Source: Gemmatimonadota bacterium
GTDB taxonomy: Bacteria; JAAXHH01
Assembly (NCBI GenBank): GCA_009837395.1
Contig: VXTP01000020.1
Location: 38,599-93,580, forward strand
DNA length: 54,982 bases
Direction of reading: 5' to 3'
Shown here: positions 41,969-51,500 of the stretch, one piece after another
Layout: the number at the start of each line of letters is the position of its first letter
Numbering within the stretch: the first letter of the stretch is position 1
Notes under the pieces: generated by a model
Seen by the model: the letters and a program-made list of their open reading frames with translations, nothing else
What the model was told of the DNA's origin: nothing
Database searches by the model: none
Made by a program: the position numbers and the translations under genes

Positions 41969-43515
41969 CTACGGTTTCGCGGCGCGGCCGCCGAAGGCGC
42001 GCAGGGCCCAGTACCTGACACGGCTCCACACCCGGCCCATCCCCTCGGACCGTAGCAGTTCCCGGAAGTTGTAGGTCAGCGCGTTCGCACCCCTTGCCGT
42101 CATCCATCCGTTCTGGTTATAGGCGTACGTTGTGGTCGCGCTACCCACGGCGGTGCTGTCCAGCCTGTTGGGCGTGGAGGTACCTGAGTAGTTGTAGTTG
42201 AGCCGGCTGCTGCCGGTCACCACGGACGTCAGGTTGCCGCTTCGGTCGTAGGCGTAGTCCCGGCTCGTGCCGCCGGTCAGGTCGAAGCCGGTGATCCGGT
42301 AGAGGGCATAGTAGGCGTAGTCCGCCGTCTTGGAAGCGGCGCTGCCATGGCTGTACTCCTGCCTGGTGACGTTGCCGGCGAGGTCGTAGGTAAGCTTGGA
42401 ATTGAACGTACCGGCGTAGTTGATTTCGGTGACCCACTCGCGTGGGTTGTAGGTGTAGGTGCCGGTCGCGATTGCGGCGCCCACGACATGCGTGCCTATG
42501 TTGCCCGCGGCGGTGTTAGTATATTCTGCCAGGGTCATGCCTCGTGCATCCCCCACGCGGGCAAGCCGCCCTGCGCTGTCATATGCGTAGCGCGCCTGCG
42601 CGCCGTCTGGGTAGGTGAGTCTCGTTACACGCCCCGCCAGGTCGTGGGTATAGGCGGCCGTCTTCGCGCCGGTCAGGCCCTCGATTTCCACCCGCTTGAC
42701 GCGCACGTTGCCCAGGTGGTCGTAGGCGTAGCGATGCACGACCTCGGCGGCCGTGTCGGCGTCGGTGTTTTCCTCGACTTTAGTCAGGCGCCCCTGGGCG
42801 TAGTTGGCCCCGCTTCCCAGGACGTCGTCGTCGTAGGTCATGCGGCTGCGCCAACTGGAGGCATCCGACTCGAAGGGGTAGGACCTCTCGGGATCGAGGC
42901 TGGAGAAGGTGGCCGCGGCCGCGCCCACGCGGGTTAAGCGCCCGAAGTCGTCGTAGACGGTGAAGATAACCTTGCCCGTGCCGGTGGCACGCTGGCGCGC
43001 GTCCTGCGAGAAGCGAGCGCTTCAGGTCGTCGTACTTGTACAGCATAGCCGCGTCGGCGTCGGGGTGATGCCGGCTGGTCATGCGCCCCAGGGTGTCGTA
43101 GGCGTAGGTGGACCGGCCCCTGCCCGGCAGGGTGCTCGCGGTGAGGCGGTCCAGGACGTCGCGGGTATGTATGATCAGGTTGTTCCGGGTGCCCCGGTCC
43201 GTTCTCCCGGCGTCGGTCAGGGTGTAGCACACACGTCCCCAGGGGTCGATTCGGCTCGTGGTGGCCACGCCCTTCTCGTCCGTAACGGTCCGGAAGGCGT
43301 GTGCCAGCCCGACCTCGTGGGACCAGAAGCCGTAGGCGGTGCGTATGGCATTGGACGGCGTATGGTCCGGGGGGAAGACCTGAGAGGTCCTGAGCAGGGG
43401 ATCGTCACCGTAGGCGATCGTCGTGATGCGGTTTTCCGCTGCCGCATCGGACAGGATGCTGTAGTCGTGCGAAGGCGACTGATATACCGGTCCGAGCAGG
43501 CGATCGGGCCGAGAT
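41969..43515 (-). pseudogene. Degenerate RHS repeat remnant
   Basis: A fragment of an RHS/YD-repeat protein read on the minus strand. The homology begins near 43515 (RPDRLLGPVYQ), runs through many YD-type repeats such as YDTLGRMTSRHHPDAD, and ends near 42060 after ALTYNF, where it changes into an unrelated tail GRVWSRVRYWALRAFG before the stop at 41969. Compared with the intact copies, two bases are missing near 43010-43022, which shifts the frame, and an in-frame 6-base deletion lies close by. Both the start and the C-terminal conserved core (RPDPMQDEYPG and DPDG) are missing. It is the third and most decayed RHS copy and has no toxin tip or immunity gene. Confidence 0.85.
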
Positions 43516-43769
43516 TGGTATCCCCGGATTGTGAACGGTTCAGTGTAACACTCGTGTCACATGTATGCCGTCAGTGCCTAAGACTAGAAGTTCGCAACCC
43601 GAGGTATCTACTGCCTAGTCTTGAAAATACCACTGACCGGGCTAGATCTGTCCCGGTCAATGGTTCAGCACTACACCACTGGATTCAACAATTGATGCAA
43701 AGAAAACTCACCCCGGCTTGTTTTCCTTAACATGGTAAATGACTGACGCTTTAATGAGTATTGAGATAT
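43516..43769. other. Intergenic region with inverted repeats
   Basis: Between the RHS remnant and the candidate immunity gene. It holds three inverted repeats: TGTAACAC/GTGTCACA (43539-43556, one mismatch), AAGACTAG/CTAGTCTT (43580-43587 and 43615-43622), and TGACCGGG/CCCGGTCA (43634-43641 and 43652-43659). On the minus strand the last is followed by TGGTATTTTC and could act as a weak terminator of the toxin operon. It may mark an old insertion or recombination junction. Confidence 0.6.
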
Positions 43770-44207
43770 CTAGAACTTAAATACTCCCACTAATCGAAGT
43801 AGGCAAAAAAGGTTCATAATTCCACCTCCCAATACCGCAGAAACAATAAACGATTTATTCCATAGAGCCAGTTTACTCCAGTTCTTGATATCCTTCCAAT
43901 AGCTTAAAATGACTAAGTTAACGATGACTGTAATAGTATAAACTTGATCAAATCCATAGTGATTCATGGCGTCCCACAGATAGGCGAACAGGTCATCCAT
44001 CACGTTATGGGGGTACTCTAAGATCTCTCCAAGAGAACTCTCTACCCTTGGTTGTGGTAATAGATTACTTAATATGTATATCACCCTTGAATACCCCCGT
44101 GAAGTGGCATGATGTGTCGAAGGTCGATTTCCGCAGTCTACTATGCATCGTACGACATGAATGTTGTTGATACGAACTGCCCGTTCATGTCTCCTACTGT
44201 GCCACAA
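43770..44207 (-). CDS. Candidate membrane immunity protein downstream of RHS cassette
   Basis: A frame of up to 145 residues lying directly behind the second RHS toxin cassette, with four bases between its TTG at 44207 and the RHS stop. A shorter form of 76 residues starts at ATG 44000 (MDDLFAYLW). The C-terminal half has two hydrophobic segments (VYTITVIVNLVILSYW and FIVSAVLGGGIMNLFCLLRLVG). I recognise no family. The position after a toxin tip, small size and membrane character suit an immunity protein, but this is inference. Base composition is AT-rich like the toxin tip before it. The start is uncertain. Confidence 0.5.
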   Translation of the reverse strand: MWHSRRHERAVRINNIHVVRCIVDCGNRPSTHHATSRGYSRVIYILSNLLPQPRVESSLGEILEYPHNVMDDLFAYLWDAMNHYGFDQVYTITVIVNLVILSYWKDIKNWSKLALWNKSFIVSAVLGGGIMNLFCLLRLVGVFKF

Positions 44208-44210
44208 CTC

Positions 44211-47033
44211 TTACTTGCGAGATGGCAATATTTCACCCAATCTACCAAAGGCTTTCTTAATAACCTTTCCTTTCAACAGGTTCTCTCCAGTAGTTTTTAT
44301 TTGATCGACGACTTCTTGTTCTGGGCCATCAAAAAACAAATGGTCAGCGGCTAATGCGGTGGTTTTTGTAATATCTGCGACAGTGCTTAACACCGCAAAA
44401 ACTCCTGTAATGCCAACTCCTGTTTTTAAAACAGGCACACTCCTCGACGCCACGCCTAATGTGGCAACACCTAATCCTATCGTTGCACCATCCTCAGCAA
44501 TTTCCGATGTTTCATCGCTAAGTATAATCGTCTCTTCTATAGCATTCTTGGTTATGTCCGCTGCATAATCAGCAACTTGTTTGGCTGTATTATGTAGGTA
44601 CACATCAGGATCAATAAAGAACTCATGATTACTAAGCCCATCTGGATCCACATACTTCAGCGGATTGTTGTTGGCATAGGCATACGGGCTGATCCCCGGA
44701 TACTCGTCCTGCATGGGATCGGGCCTCAGGAACCTGCCGACCTCGTAAGCGTACGACCTCGCCAGCATGTAGTCAAGGCTGGACTCGGCGTCCCGCTCGT
44801 GTCCCGTGAACCGGAAGTGCGTGGTGCCTGTGCCACTCGATGCCAGAACCTTTCCGTAAGGCCAGTAGTCGTAGGCGGCGGTGACGGCGCCTTCCCCGTC
44901 GACCAGGCTCCGGGTGCTCCCCAGGTGGTCGGCCAGGTAGTAGCTGGCGCTATTCTCTCCTATTCGGACGATGCGCCTGCTGCCGGCGTATACGTACCTT
45001 GCCGAAAGCGTCTGTCCCGAGTATTCGGCCAGGACATTGCCACCAGGGCCTCTCAGATAGTACGTCGTGGCCGTCCCGACGGTCTTCTTCACGCGCCGTC
45101 GGTCCGAGTCCATGAGATACCGCGCGCTGCCGTATCCGGTGGTGAGTCCCCGGTAGTCGTAGGTCAGCGCGTTCGTACCCCTTGCCGTCATCCACCCGTT
45201 CGGGTTGTAGGCGAACGCCTGCCCTCCGGTGCCCGTGGTGCTGTCCAGCCTGTTGGGCGTGGAGCCAGCCGAGTAGTTGTAGGTGAGCCGGCTGCTTCCC
45301 GTGACCATGGACGTCAGGTTGCCGCTTCGGTCGAAGGCATAGTCCCGGCTCGTGCCGTCGGTCACGTCGAAGCCTGTGATCCGGTACAGGTTGTCGTAGG
45401 CGTAGTCGGCCGTCTTGGATGCGGCGCTGCCATGGCTGTACTCCTGGCTGGTTACATTGCCGGCGAGGTCATAGGTGAGCTCGGAACTGAACGTGCCCGC
45501 ATAGTCGATTTCGGTGACCCACTCGCGCGGGTTGTAGGCGTAGCGTCCGGTTACGACGTCGTCTCCGGTGACGTGGGTCTCGATGTTGCCCGCGGCGGTG
45601 TGGGTATACTCTCCTAGCGTGTTCCCTTTCGCATCCCCCACGCGGATGAGCCGCCCTGCGCTATCATATGCGTAGCGCGCCTGCGCGCCGTCGGGGTAGG
45701 TGAGTCTCGTCACCCGCCCTGCCAGGTCGTGGTCGTATACTGCCGTCTTGGTGCCGGTCAGGCCGTCGATGCTCACCTGCTTGACACGCACGTTGCCCAG
45801 GTGGTCGTAGGCGTAGCAGTGCACGACCTCGGCGGCTGCGTCGGCGTCGGTGTTCTCTTGGGCCCTGGTGAGGCGCCCCTGGGCGTAGTTGGGACCGCCA
45901 GAGGCGGCCCCGTTGCCGGCGACTGGGTCGCTGTCGGTAACGGCATCGCCGCCGTCGTAGGTCATGCGGCTTCGCCACGACGAGGCGTCGTTTTCGAAGG
46001 GATAGGACCGCTCCGGGTCGAGACGTGAGAAGCCTGCGGCCGCCTCGCCCACGCGGGTCACGCGCCCGAAGTCGTCGTAGACGGTGTAGGTGACTTTCCT
46101 GTTGGCGCCCGTGCCGGCGGCGCGTTGCCGCGCGTCCTGCGAGAAGCGCACGCGGCCCAGGTCGTCGTACTTGTACAGCGTGGCGCCGTCGGCGTCGGGA
46201 TGATGCCGGCTGGTCATGCGGCCCAGGGTGTCGTAGGCGTAGCGCGTGGTGCCGCCGCCCGGCATGGTGGTCGAGGTAAGCCGGTCCAGGGCGTCGTAGG
46301 CAAAGGACGTCCGGTTGTTCCGGGTACCGGCGCTCGTGCCCGCCGAGTCGGCGATGACGTTGCTCATGCGCCCATAGGGGTCATAGACCCTGGTGGTGGC
46401 CACGCCCTTTTCGTCGTCTACGGTCACGTAGGACCGGCCCAGGCCGGGCCCGGCGGCCCAGTTGCCGTAGCGGGTGTCGACGGCCGAGTTGTTGTCGTGG
46501 CCGGGTGGGACGACGCTCGATACCCTCAGGAGCGGGTCGTCGTCGTAGGTGGTCGTCGTGACGCGGCCACCCGCGTCGGTCTCGGCCAGGGCGCCGTAGC
46601 GCTGCGAGGGCGACCTGTATACGGGACCGAGCAGTTTATCGGGTTTGCCCGCCCGGTTGTACGTCGTCCGGGCGACGATGTCGTTGGCTTCGGCCCCTGC
46701 CCGCGTCTGCATGCTTCGCGCCAGGCCGTCGTAGTAGGTCGTGACGGCCTCCGCCTTGCCGACGTAGAGGTTCGCGAGGTAGCCGTCACCAGACTCGCCC
46801 CTGGCGATGAACACGGGCGTCCAGTTCGCCGGGACTGTGGCCGAAGCGCTAGCGCCCTTGAACCGGGTGACCTCGTGGCCGTAGAGCCAGGCGTTCACCT
46901 TGCCGGTGGGCAGGAGCTCCATCTCCACGCGCGCCCAGGGCCAGCTCGAGTTGTATCCCGGCACCATGGCCCTGGATGCGGCGGTGCCGCCGATGCGGCT
47001 CTCGAGCATGACGCGACCGCGGTCGTAGACCAT
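44211..47033 (-). CDS. RHS repeat cassette, 5'-truncated, with distinct C-terminal tip
   Basis: A 940-codon open frame that starts inside an RHS protein. Its first residues (MVYDRGRVMLESRIGG) match the middle of the full-length RHS protein at 48522-54982, and an in-frame stop (TAG) lies just before, so it has no true start, signal or N-terminal region. The RHS repeat block and the conserved core ending RPDPMQDEYPGISPYAYANNNPLKYVDPDG are intact. After DPDG the tip of about 145 residues is unique and hydrophobic (GLGVATLGVASRSVPVLK, GVGITGVFAVLSTVADITK), unlike the nuclease-like tip of the first copy. Its nucleotide sequence is less GC-rich. This is a displaced (orphan) toxin-tip cassette that could be switched into the full-length gene by recombination. 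Confidence 0.82.
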   Translation of the reverse strand: MVYDRGRVMLESRIGGTAASRAMVPGYNSSWPWARVEMELLPTGKVNAWLYGHEVTRFKGASASATVPANWTPVFIARGESGDGYLANLYVGKAEAVTTYYDGLARSMQTRAGAEANDIVARTTYNRAGKPDKLLGPVYRSPSQRYGALAETDAGGRVTTTTYDDDPLLRVSSVVPPGHDNNSAVDTRYGNWAAGPGLGRSYVTVDDEKGVATTRVYDPYGRMSNVIADSAGTSAGTRNNRTSFAYDALDRLTSTTMPGGGTTRYAYDTLGRMTSRHHPDADGATLYKYDDLGRVRFSQDARQRAAGTGANRKVTYTVYDDFGRVTRVGEAAAGFSRLDPERSYPFENDASSWRSRMTYDGGDAVTDSDPVAGNGAASGGPNYAQGRLTRAQENTDADAAAEVVHCYAYDHLGNVRVKQVSIDGLTGTKTAVYDHDLAGRVTRLTYPDGAQARYAYDSAGRLIRVGDAKGNTLGEYTHTAAGNIETHVTGDDVVTGRYAYNPREWVTEIDYAGTFSSELTYDLAGNVTSQEYSHGSAASKTADYAYDNLYRITGFDVTDGTSRDYAFDRSGNLTSMVTGSSRLTYNYSAGSTPNRLDSTTGTGGQAFAYNPNGWMTARGTNALTYDYRGLTTGYGSARYLMDSDRRRVKKTVGTATTYYLRGPGGNVLAEYSGQTLSARYVYAGSRRIVRIGENSASYYLADHLGSTRSLVDGEGAVTAAYDYWPYGKVLASSGTGTTHFRFTGHERDAESSLDYMLARSYAYEVGRFLRPDPMQDEYPGISPYAYANNNPLKYVDPDGLSNHEFFIDPDVYLHNTAKQVADYAADITKNAIEETIILSDETSEIAEDGATIGLGVATLGVASRSVPVLKTGVGITGVFAVLSTVADITKTTALAADHLFFDGPEQEVVDQIKTTGENLLKGKVIKKAFGRLGEILPSRK

Positions 47034-47040
47034 GCGGACT
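44640..47040 (-). repeat. Direct repeat of about 2.4 kb, matching 49098-51504
   Basis: The RHS repeat and core region of the second cassette is nearly identical in protein and highly similar in DNA to that of the full-length RHS gene at about 49098-51504. Both start at the DPDG core and end at MVYDRGR. Part of it (about 45150-46650) also matches the remnant at 42060-43515. Such long homology allows recombination between copies. Confidence 0.88.
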
Positions 47041-47147
47041 TGGTTGGTGGCGTCATATTGGGACTATGTGCCGATCCTGCCCGCGCGGGACCAATTCCCA
47101 TGGTAGTGCGAACATACTTCTGAATGGATGTGCGATAACAACGCAGC

Positions 47148-47810
47148 TTAAAACACAATCCGGTTCTCTCCTGCTGGATCTTCAACTGGAAAAAACTGAA
47201 GGTTCGTAAGCTTGCACTTTTTGACCGTCTCAAGTACCCGGTCTGTGCAAAAGAACACAATCGGCGACAGATCCGTCGTAAACAGATCGTGGCCTGTGCT
47301 TGCGTCGTAATCAAACACGAACGGTGGAGTAGGATCGCCTTCGCGTTGCCTTCTTGACGATTTCCAATCGTCGGTACGATTCCCACATACCTTGCAGAAA
47401 CGCACGTCAACATAGCCGCTCGCGTCAAAATCCATCTTGCCCGCCTGATGGCGTTCCCTGCCATCCAGCCAGTGGTAATCGGGGGCGTCGTCCAACGACA
47501 GACCGTTTACGATGGGACCCTCGAACTCCACCCGGCCGCCTGGTTCGATCCTGATGTTGTTCGCACGCATCGCGTCTACAAAACGTTGCGAGACGATAAA
47601 GCAACGGTATTCCTCACACTCGAATACATCCGGCCAGACTTTGGCAGGACTATCTGCCAACTCGACCCGAAGATCCCCGGTGAGTTGCCCCATGACTTCG
47701 TAGCATTCAGGACAGGGGCCAAGATCGGGATAACCTTCCAGAATCGTGGAGATGTATGGCATTACACCTCTTTGAAACACCGTATAGTCTGATACAATGT
47801 AGAATCCCAT
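47148..47810 (-). CDS. Double-CXXC immunity-like protein (second copy)
   Basis: A 220-residue protein paralogous to the next one upstream at 47863-48522. Two cysteine pairs are placed as CPECYEVM and CKVCGNRTDDW. Shared blocks are ILEGY..GPCP, RFVDAMR, NGLSLDDAPDYHWLDGRERHQAGKMDFDASGYVDVRFC, and GHDLFTTDLSP. This pattern resembles the double-CXXCG immunity family linked to SitA6-type toxins. Identity to the paralogue is high in these blocks and lower elsewhere. It has no adjacent toxin of its own: upstream is the first immunity gene and downstream the truncated RHS cassette. It may protect against a lost tip or against other strains' toxins. Confidence 0.75.
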   Translation of the reverse strand: MGFYIVSDYTVFQRGVMPYISTILEGYPDLGPCPECYEVMGQLTGDLRVELADSPAKVWPDVFECEEYRCFIVSQRFVDAMRANNIRIEPGGRVEFEGPIVNGLSLDDAPDYHWLDGRERHQAGKMDFDASGYVDVRFCKVCGNRTDDWKSSRRQREGDPTPPFVFDYDASTGHDLFTTDLSPIVFFCTDRVLETVKKCKLTNLQFFPVEDPAGENRIVF

Positions 47811-47862
47811 TTCGGGCTCATTTCTTCGTAATGCGCAACTTCACTTTCTCGTTAGCTTCGAC

Positions 47863-48522
47863 CTAGTACGCAATCCGCCTGGCTTTTTCACCTTCCTCAC
47901 AGGGATAGAACGCTATGTTCGTCAGCTTGTACTTCCTCACTGTTTCAAGCACGCTCTCCGTGCAGAAAAATGCGCAGGGCGACAGATCCGTCGTAAAGAG
48001 ATCATGCCCGGATTTTTCATCAATTTCGAACACGGTTGGTGGAGGCGGGTCAGACCGGCGACGACGACCTGTCAATATGATATCATCGGTTCGATTCTCG
48101 CAAACACCGCAGAAACGCACGGCGACGTACCCGCTCGCGTCATAATCCATCTTGCCAGCCTGATGACCCCTTCTGCCGTCCAGCCAGTAGTATCCCGGCG
48201 AGTTGTCCAATGACAGGCCGTTTTCGATGGGCTCGACGAAATCTACCCTTCCGCCCTTTTCGATACGAATACCGCTTTCACGCATCGCGTCTACGAAGCG
48301 GACCGAGGCCACAAAACAGGGATAATCACCGCAAGCAATGAGATCAGGCCAGATACTGGCCCTGCCGTCTCCCAATATCACACGCAGATCACCGGACGGG
48401 TCCCGCTTGTTTATGCCGCATACCGGACAAGGTCCATAGTCAGTAAGACCTTCCAGAATCTGATATATCTCCGGCATACCCCTTCTGTAGGACGTATCGT
48501 GACCGATACTAAAATACCTCAT
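47863..48522 (-). CDS. Double-CXXC immunity-like protein, partner of RHS toxin
   Basis: A 219-residue protein starting with ATG at 48522, which shares a base with the TAA stop of the RHS gene (TAATG), so the two are translationally coupled. Cysteine pairs are CPVCGINK and CGVCENRTDD. The ordering (toxin tip, then this gene) and the double-CXXC pattern suit the SitI6-like immunity family known beside SitA6-type toxins. Binding of the toxin tip is the inferred function. A close paralogue follows 52 bases later. Confidence 0.8.
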   Translation of the reverse strand: MRYFSIGHDTSYRRGMPEIYQILEGLTDYGPCPVCGINKRDPSGDLRVILGDGRASIWPDLIACGDYPCFVASVRFVDAMRESGIRIEKGGRVDFVEPIENGLSLDNSPGYYWLDGRRGHQAGKMDYDASGYVAVRFCGVCENRTDDIILTGRRRRSDPPPPTVFEIDEKSGHDLFTTDLSPCAFFCTESVLETVRKYKLTNIAFYPCEEGEKARRIAY

Positions 48523-51500
48523 TATTGGTATTCCCCCTTGTTACGTAACTCGTCCATCTTATTCAATATCTGTTCACGCGAAGCATCAGGATATTGCTTA
48601 AAGAAATCATCCCATTCTTCGTTAAAAGCACGACTCCATTTCTGATGATTGCCTTGAGGACTTCCTGACACCCATCGTCCATAGCTCGGATTATTGATGT
48701 CCAGTCCGGCACGTTCCCAGTGTTTCCGAAACCTTCGTGCTTGCGGAAGGTCATGATGAGCCTGTGCGTTCTCCATCCCAGGAGGCGGATCGCCAAGTCG
48801 GTCCCTCAGTGTTCCCTTTGCGCCCGTTCCACTACTCGCCGACCTGCCAGCATCTATCGTATTTGCGACATCTGTCGCATTGTCAGCCTGATTTACCGCG
48901 CGAGCCCCACGTATTGATTTAATCAGTGTGCCCGCACCGCCCGGCAAGCCCGGTACGATAGTAGCACCCGCGTCCACGGCGAGGCCTACAACGTCCAGCG
49001 CCGCCCAACCGTAACTTCCCTCGCTTACGTTCTGAGCGAGCGATACCAAACCGATGCCGATGTTGGCGACATCCCAGAACGACTCAAAGTACGCGCCATC
49101 GGGATCCACATACTTCAACGGGTTGTTGGCGGCATAGGCGTAGGGACTGATCCCCGGGTACTCGTCCTGCATGGGATCGGGCCTCAGGAACCTGCCGACA
49201 TCGTAAGCGTACGACCTCGCGGGCATGTAGTCAAGACCGGACTCGGCGTCCCTTTCGTGTCCTGTGAACCGGAAGTGCGTAGCGCCCGTGCCACTCGAAG
49301 CGAGGACCTTACCGTAGGGCCAGTAGTCGTAGGCGGCGGTGACGATGCCGGCTTCGTCGACCAAGCTCCTTGTGCTGCCAAGGTGGTCGGCCAGGTAGTA
49401 GCTGGCGCTATCTCCGGCTATGCGTACGATCCTTCGGGCCCCTGCATACACATACCTTGCCGAGACGGTCTGTCCTGAGTATTCGGCCAGGACGCTGCCG
49501 CCCGGGCCTCTCAGGTAGTACGTCGTGGCCGACCCGACGGTCTTCTTCACGCGCCTTCGGTCCGGGTCCATGAGATACCGCGCGCTGCCAACTCCGGTGG
49601 TAAGCCCCCGGTAGTCGTATCTCACCGTATCTGCACCTTTGCGCGTCATCCATCCGTTCTGGTTGTAGGCGTACGTCTGACCACCAGCGCCCGTGGTGCT
49701 GTCCAGCCTGTTGGGCGTGGAGGTACCTGAGTAGTTGTAGGTGAGCCGGCTGCTGTCGGTCACTACAGACGTCAGGTTGCCGCTACGGTCGTAGGCGTAA
49801 TCCCTGCTCGTGCCGCCGGTCAGGTCGAAGCCGGTGATCCGGTACAGGTTGTCGTAGGCATAGTCTGCCGTCCTGGAAGCGGCGCTGCCATGGCTGTACA
49901 TCTGTCTGGTGACGTTGCCGGCGAGATCGTAGGTGAGCTCGGAACTGAACTTGCCCGCATAGTCGATTTCGGTGACCCACTCGCGCGGGTTGTAGGCGTA
50001 GGTACCGGTGACTACGCCATCCGCTGTGGTGTCACCCTCGCCCTGACCCACGATGTGGGTGGCGATGTTGCCGGCAGCGGTGTGGGTGTACGCCGCGAGC
50101 GTGTTGCCATTCACATCCCCCACGCGGCTGAGCCGCCCTGCGCTGTCATATGCGTAGCGCGCCTGCGCGCCGTCGGGGTAGGTGAGTCTCGTTACACGCC
50201 CCGCCAGGTCGTGGGTATAGGCGGCCGTCTTCGCGCCGGTCAGGCCCTCAATGCTCACCTGCTTGACGCGCACATTGCCCAGGTGGTCGTAGGCGTAGCG
50301 GTGCACGACCTCGGCGGCCGCGTCGGCGTCGGTATTCTCTTGGGCTTTGGTCAGGCGCCCCTGGGCATAGTTGGGACCGCCGCCTTCGATCTCGCCACCC
50401 GCGACAAGGTCGCCGCCGTCGTAGGTCATGCGGCTGCGCCACGACGAGGCGTCGTTCTCGAAGGGGTAGGACCGCTCCGGGTCCAGCTCAGAGAAGTTGG
50501 CGGTCGCCTCTCCCACGCGGGTCACGCGCCCGAAGTCGTCGTAGACGGTGTAGGTGATTTTCCTGTTGGCGCCCGTGCCGGAGGCGCGCTGCCGGGCGTC
50601 CTGCGAGAAGCGCACGCGGCCCAGGTCGTCGTACTTGTACAGCGTGGCGCCGTCGGCGTCGGGATGATGCCGGCTGGTCATGCGGCCCAGGGTGTCGTAG
50701 GCGTAGCGCGTGGTGCCGCCGCCCGGCATGGTGGTCGAGATAAGCCGGTCCAGGGCGTCGTAGGCATAGGACGTCCTGTTGTTTCGGGTGGCGACGTTCG
50801 TGCCCGCCGAGTCGGCGATGACGTGGCGCATGCGCCCATAGGGGTCATAGACCCTGGTGGTGGCCACACCTTTTTCGTCGTCGACGGTCTGGAACGATCG
50901 ACCCAGTCCGGACTCAGTGCCCCAGTTGCCGTAGCGGGTGTCTACAGCCGAGTTGTTGTCGTGACCGGGCGGGACGACGCGTGATACCCTCAGGAGCGGG
51001 TCGTCGTCGTAGGCGGTCCGGGTGATCCTGCTGCCAGCAGCAGCATCACTCAGGACGCAGTAGTCATAAGACGGCGCCTGGTGTACGGGCCCCAGCAAGC
51101 GGTCGGGCTTGCCCGCCCGGTTGTACGTTGTCCGGGTGACGATGTCGTTGGCTTCGGCCCCTGCCCGCGTCTGCATGCTTCGTGCCAGGCCGTCGTAGTA
51201 GGTCGTGACGGCCTCCGCCTTGCCGACGTAGAGGTTCGCGAGGTAGGCGTCTCCAGACTCGCCTGCCGCCTTGAACGCGGGCGTCCAGTTCGCCGGGACG
51301 GCGACCGAGGCCGATGCGCCTTTGAATCGGGTGTCCCGGTGGTTATACATCCAGGCGTTCACCCTGCCCGAGGGAACGAGCTCCATCTCGACACGGGCCC
51401 AGGGCCAGTTTCGGTTGTAACCGGGTACCATGGCCGTGGACGCGGAGGTGCCGCCGATGCGGCTCTCCAGCTTTACGCGGCCGCGGTCGTAGACCATGCG

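Noticed and set aside
44109-44354. Plus-strand open frames opposite the RHS tip
   Set aside because: They lie on the reverse of a well-supported toxin tip and have no features.
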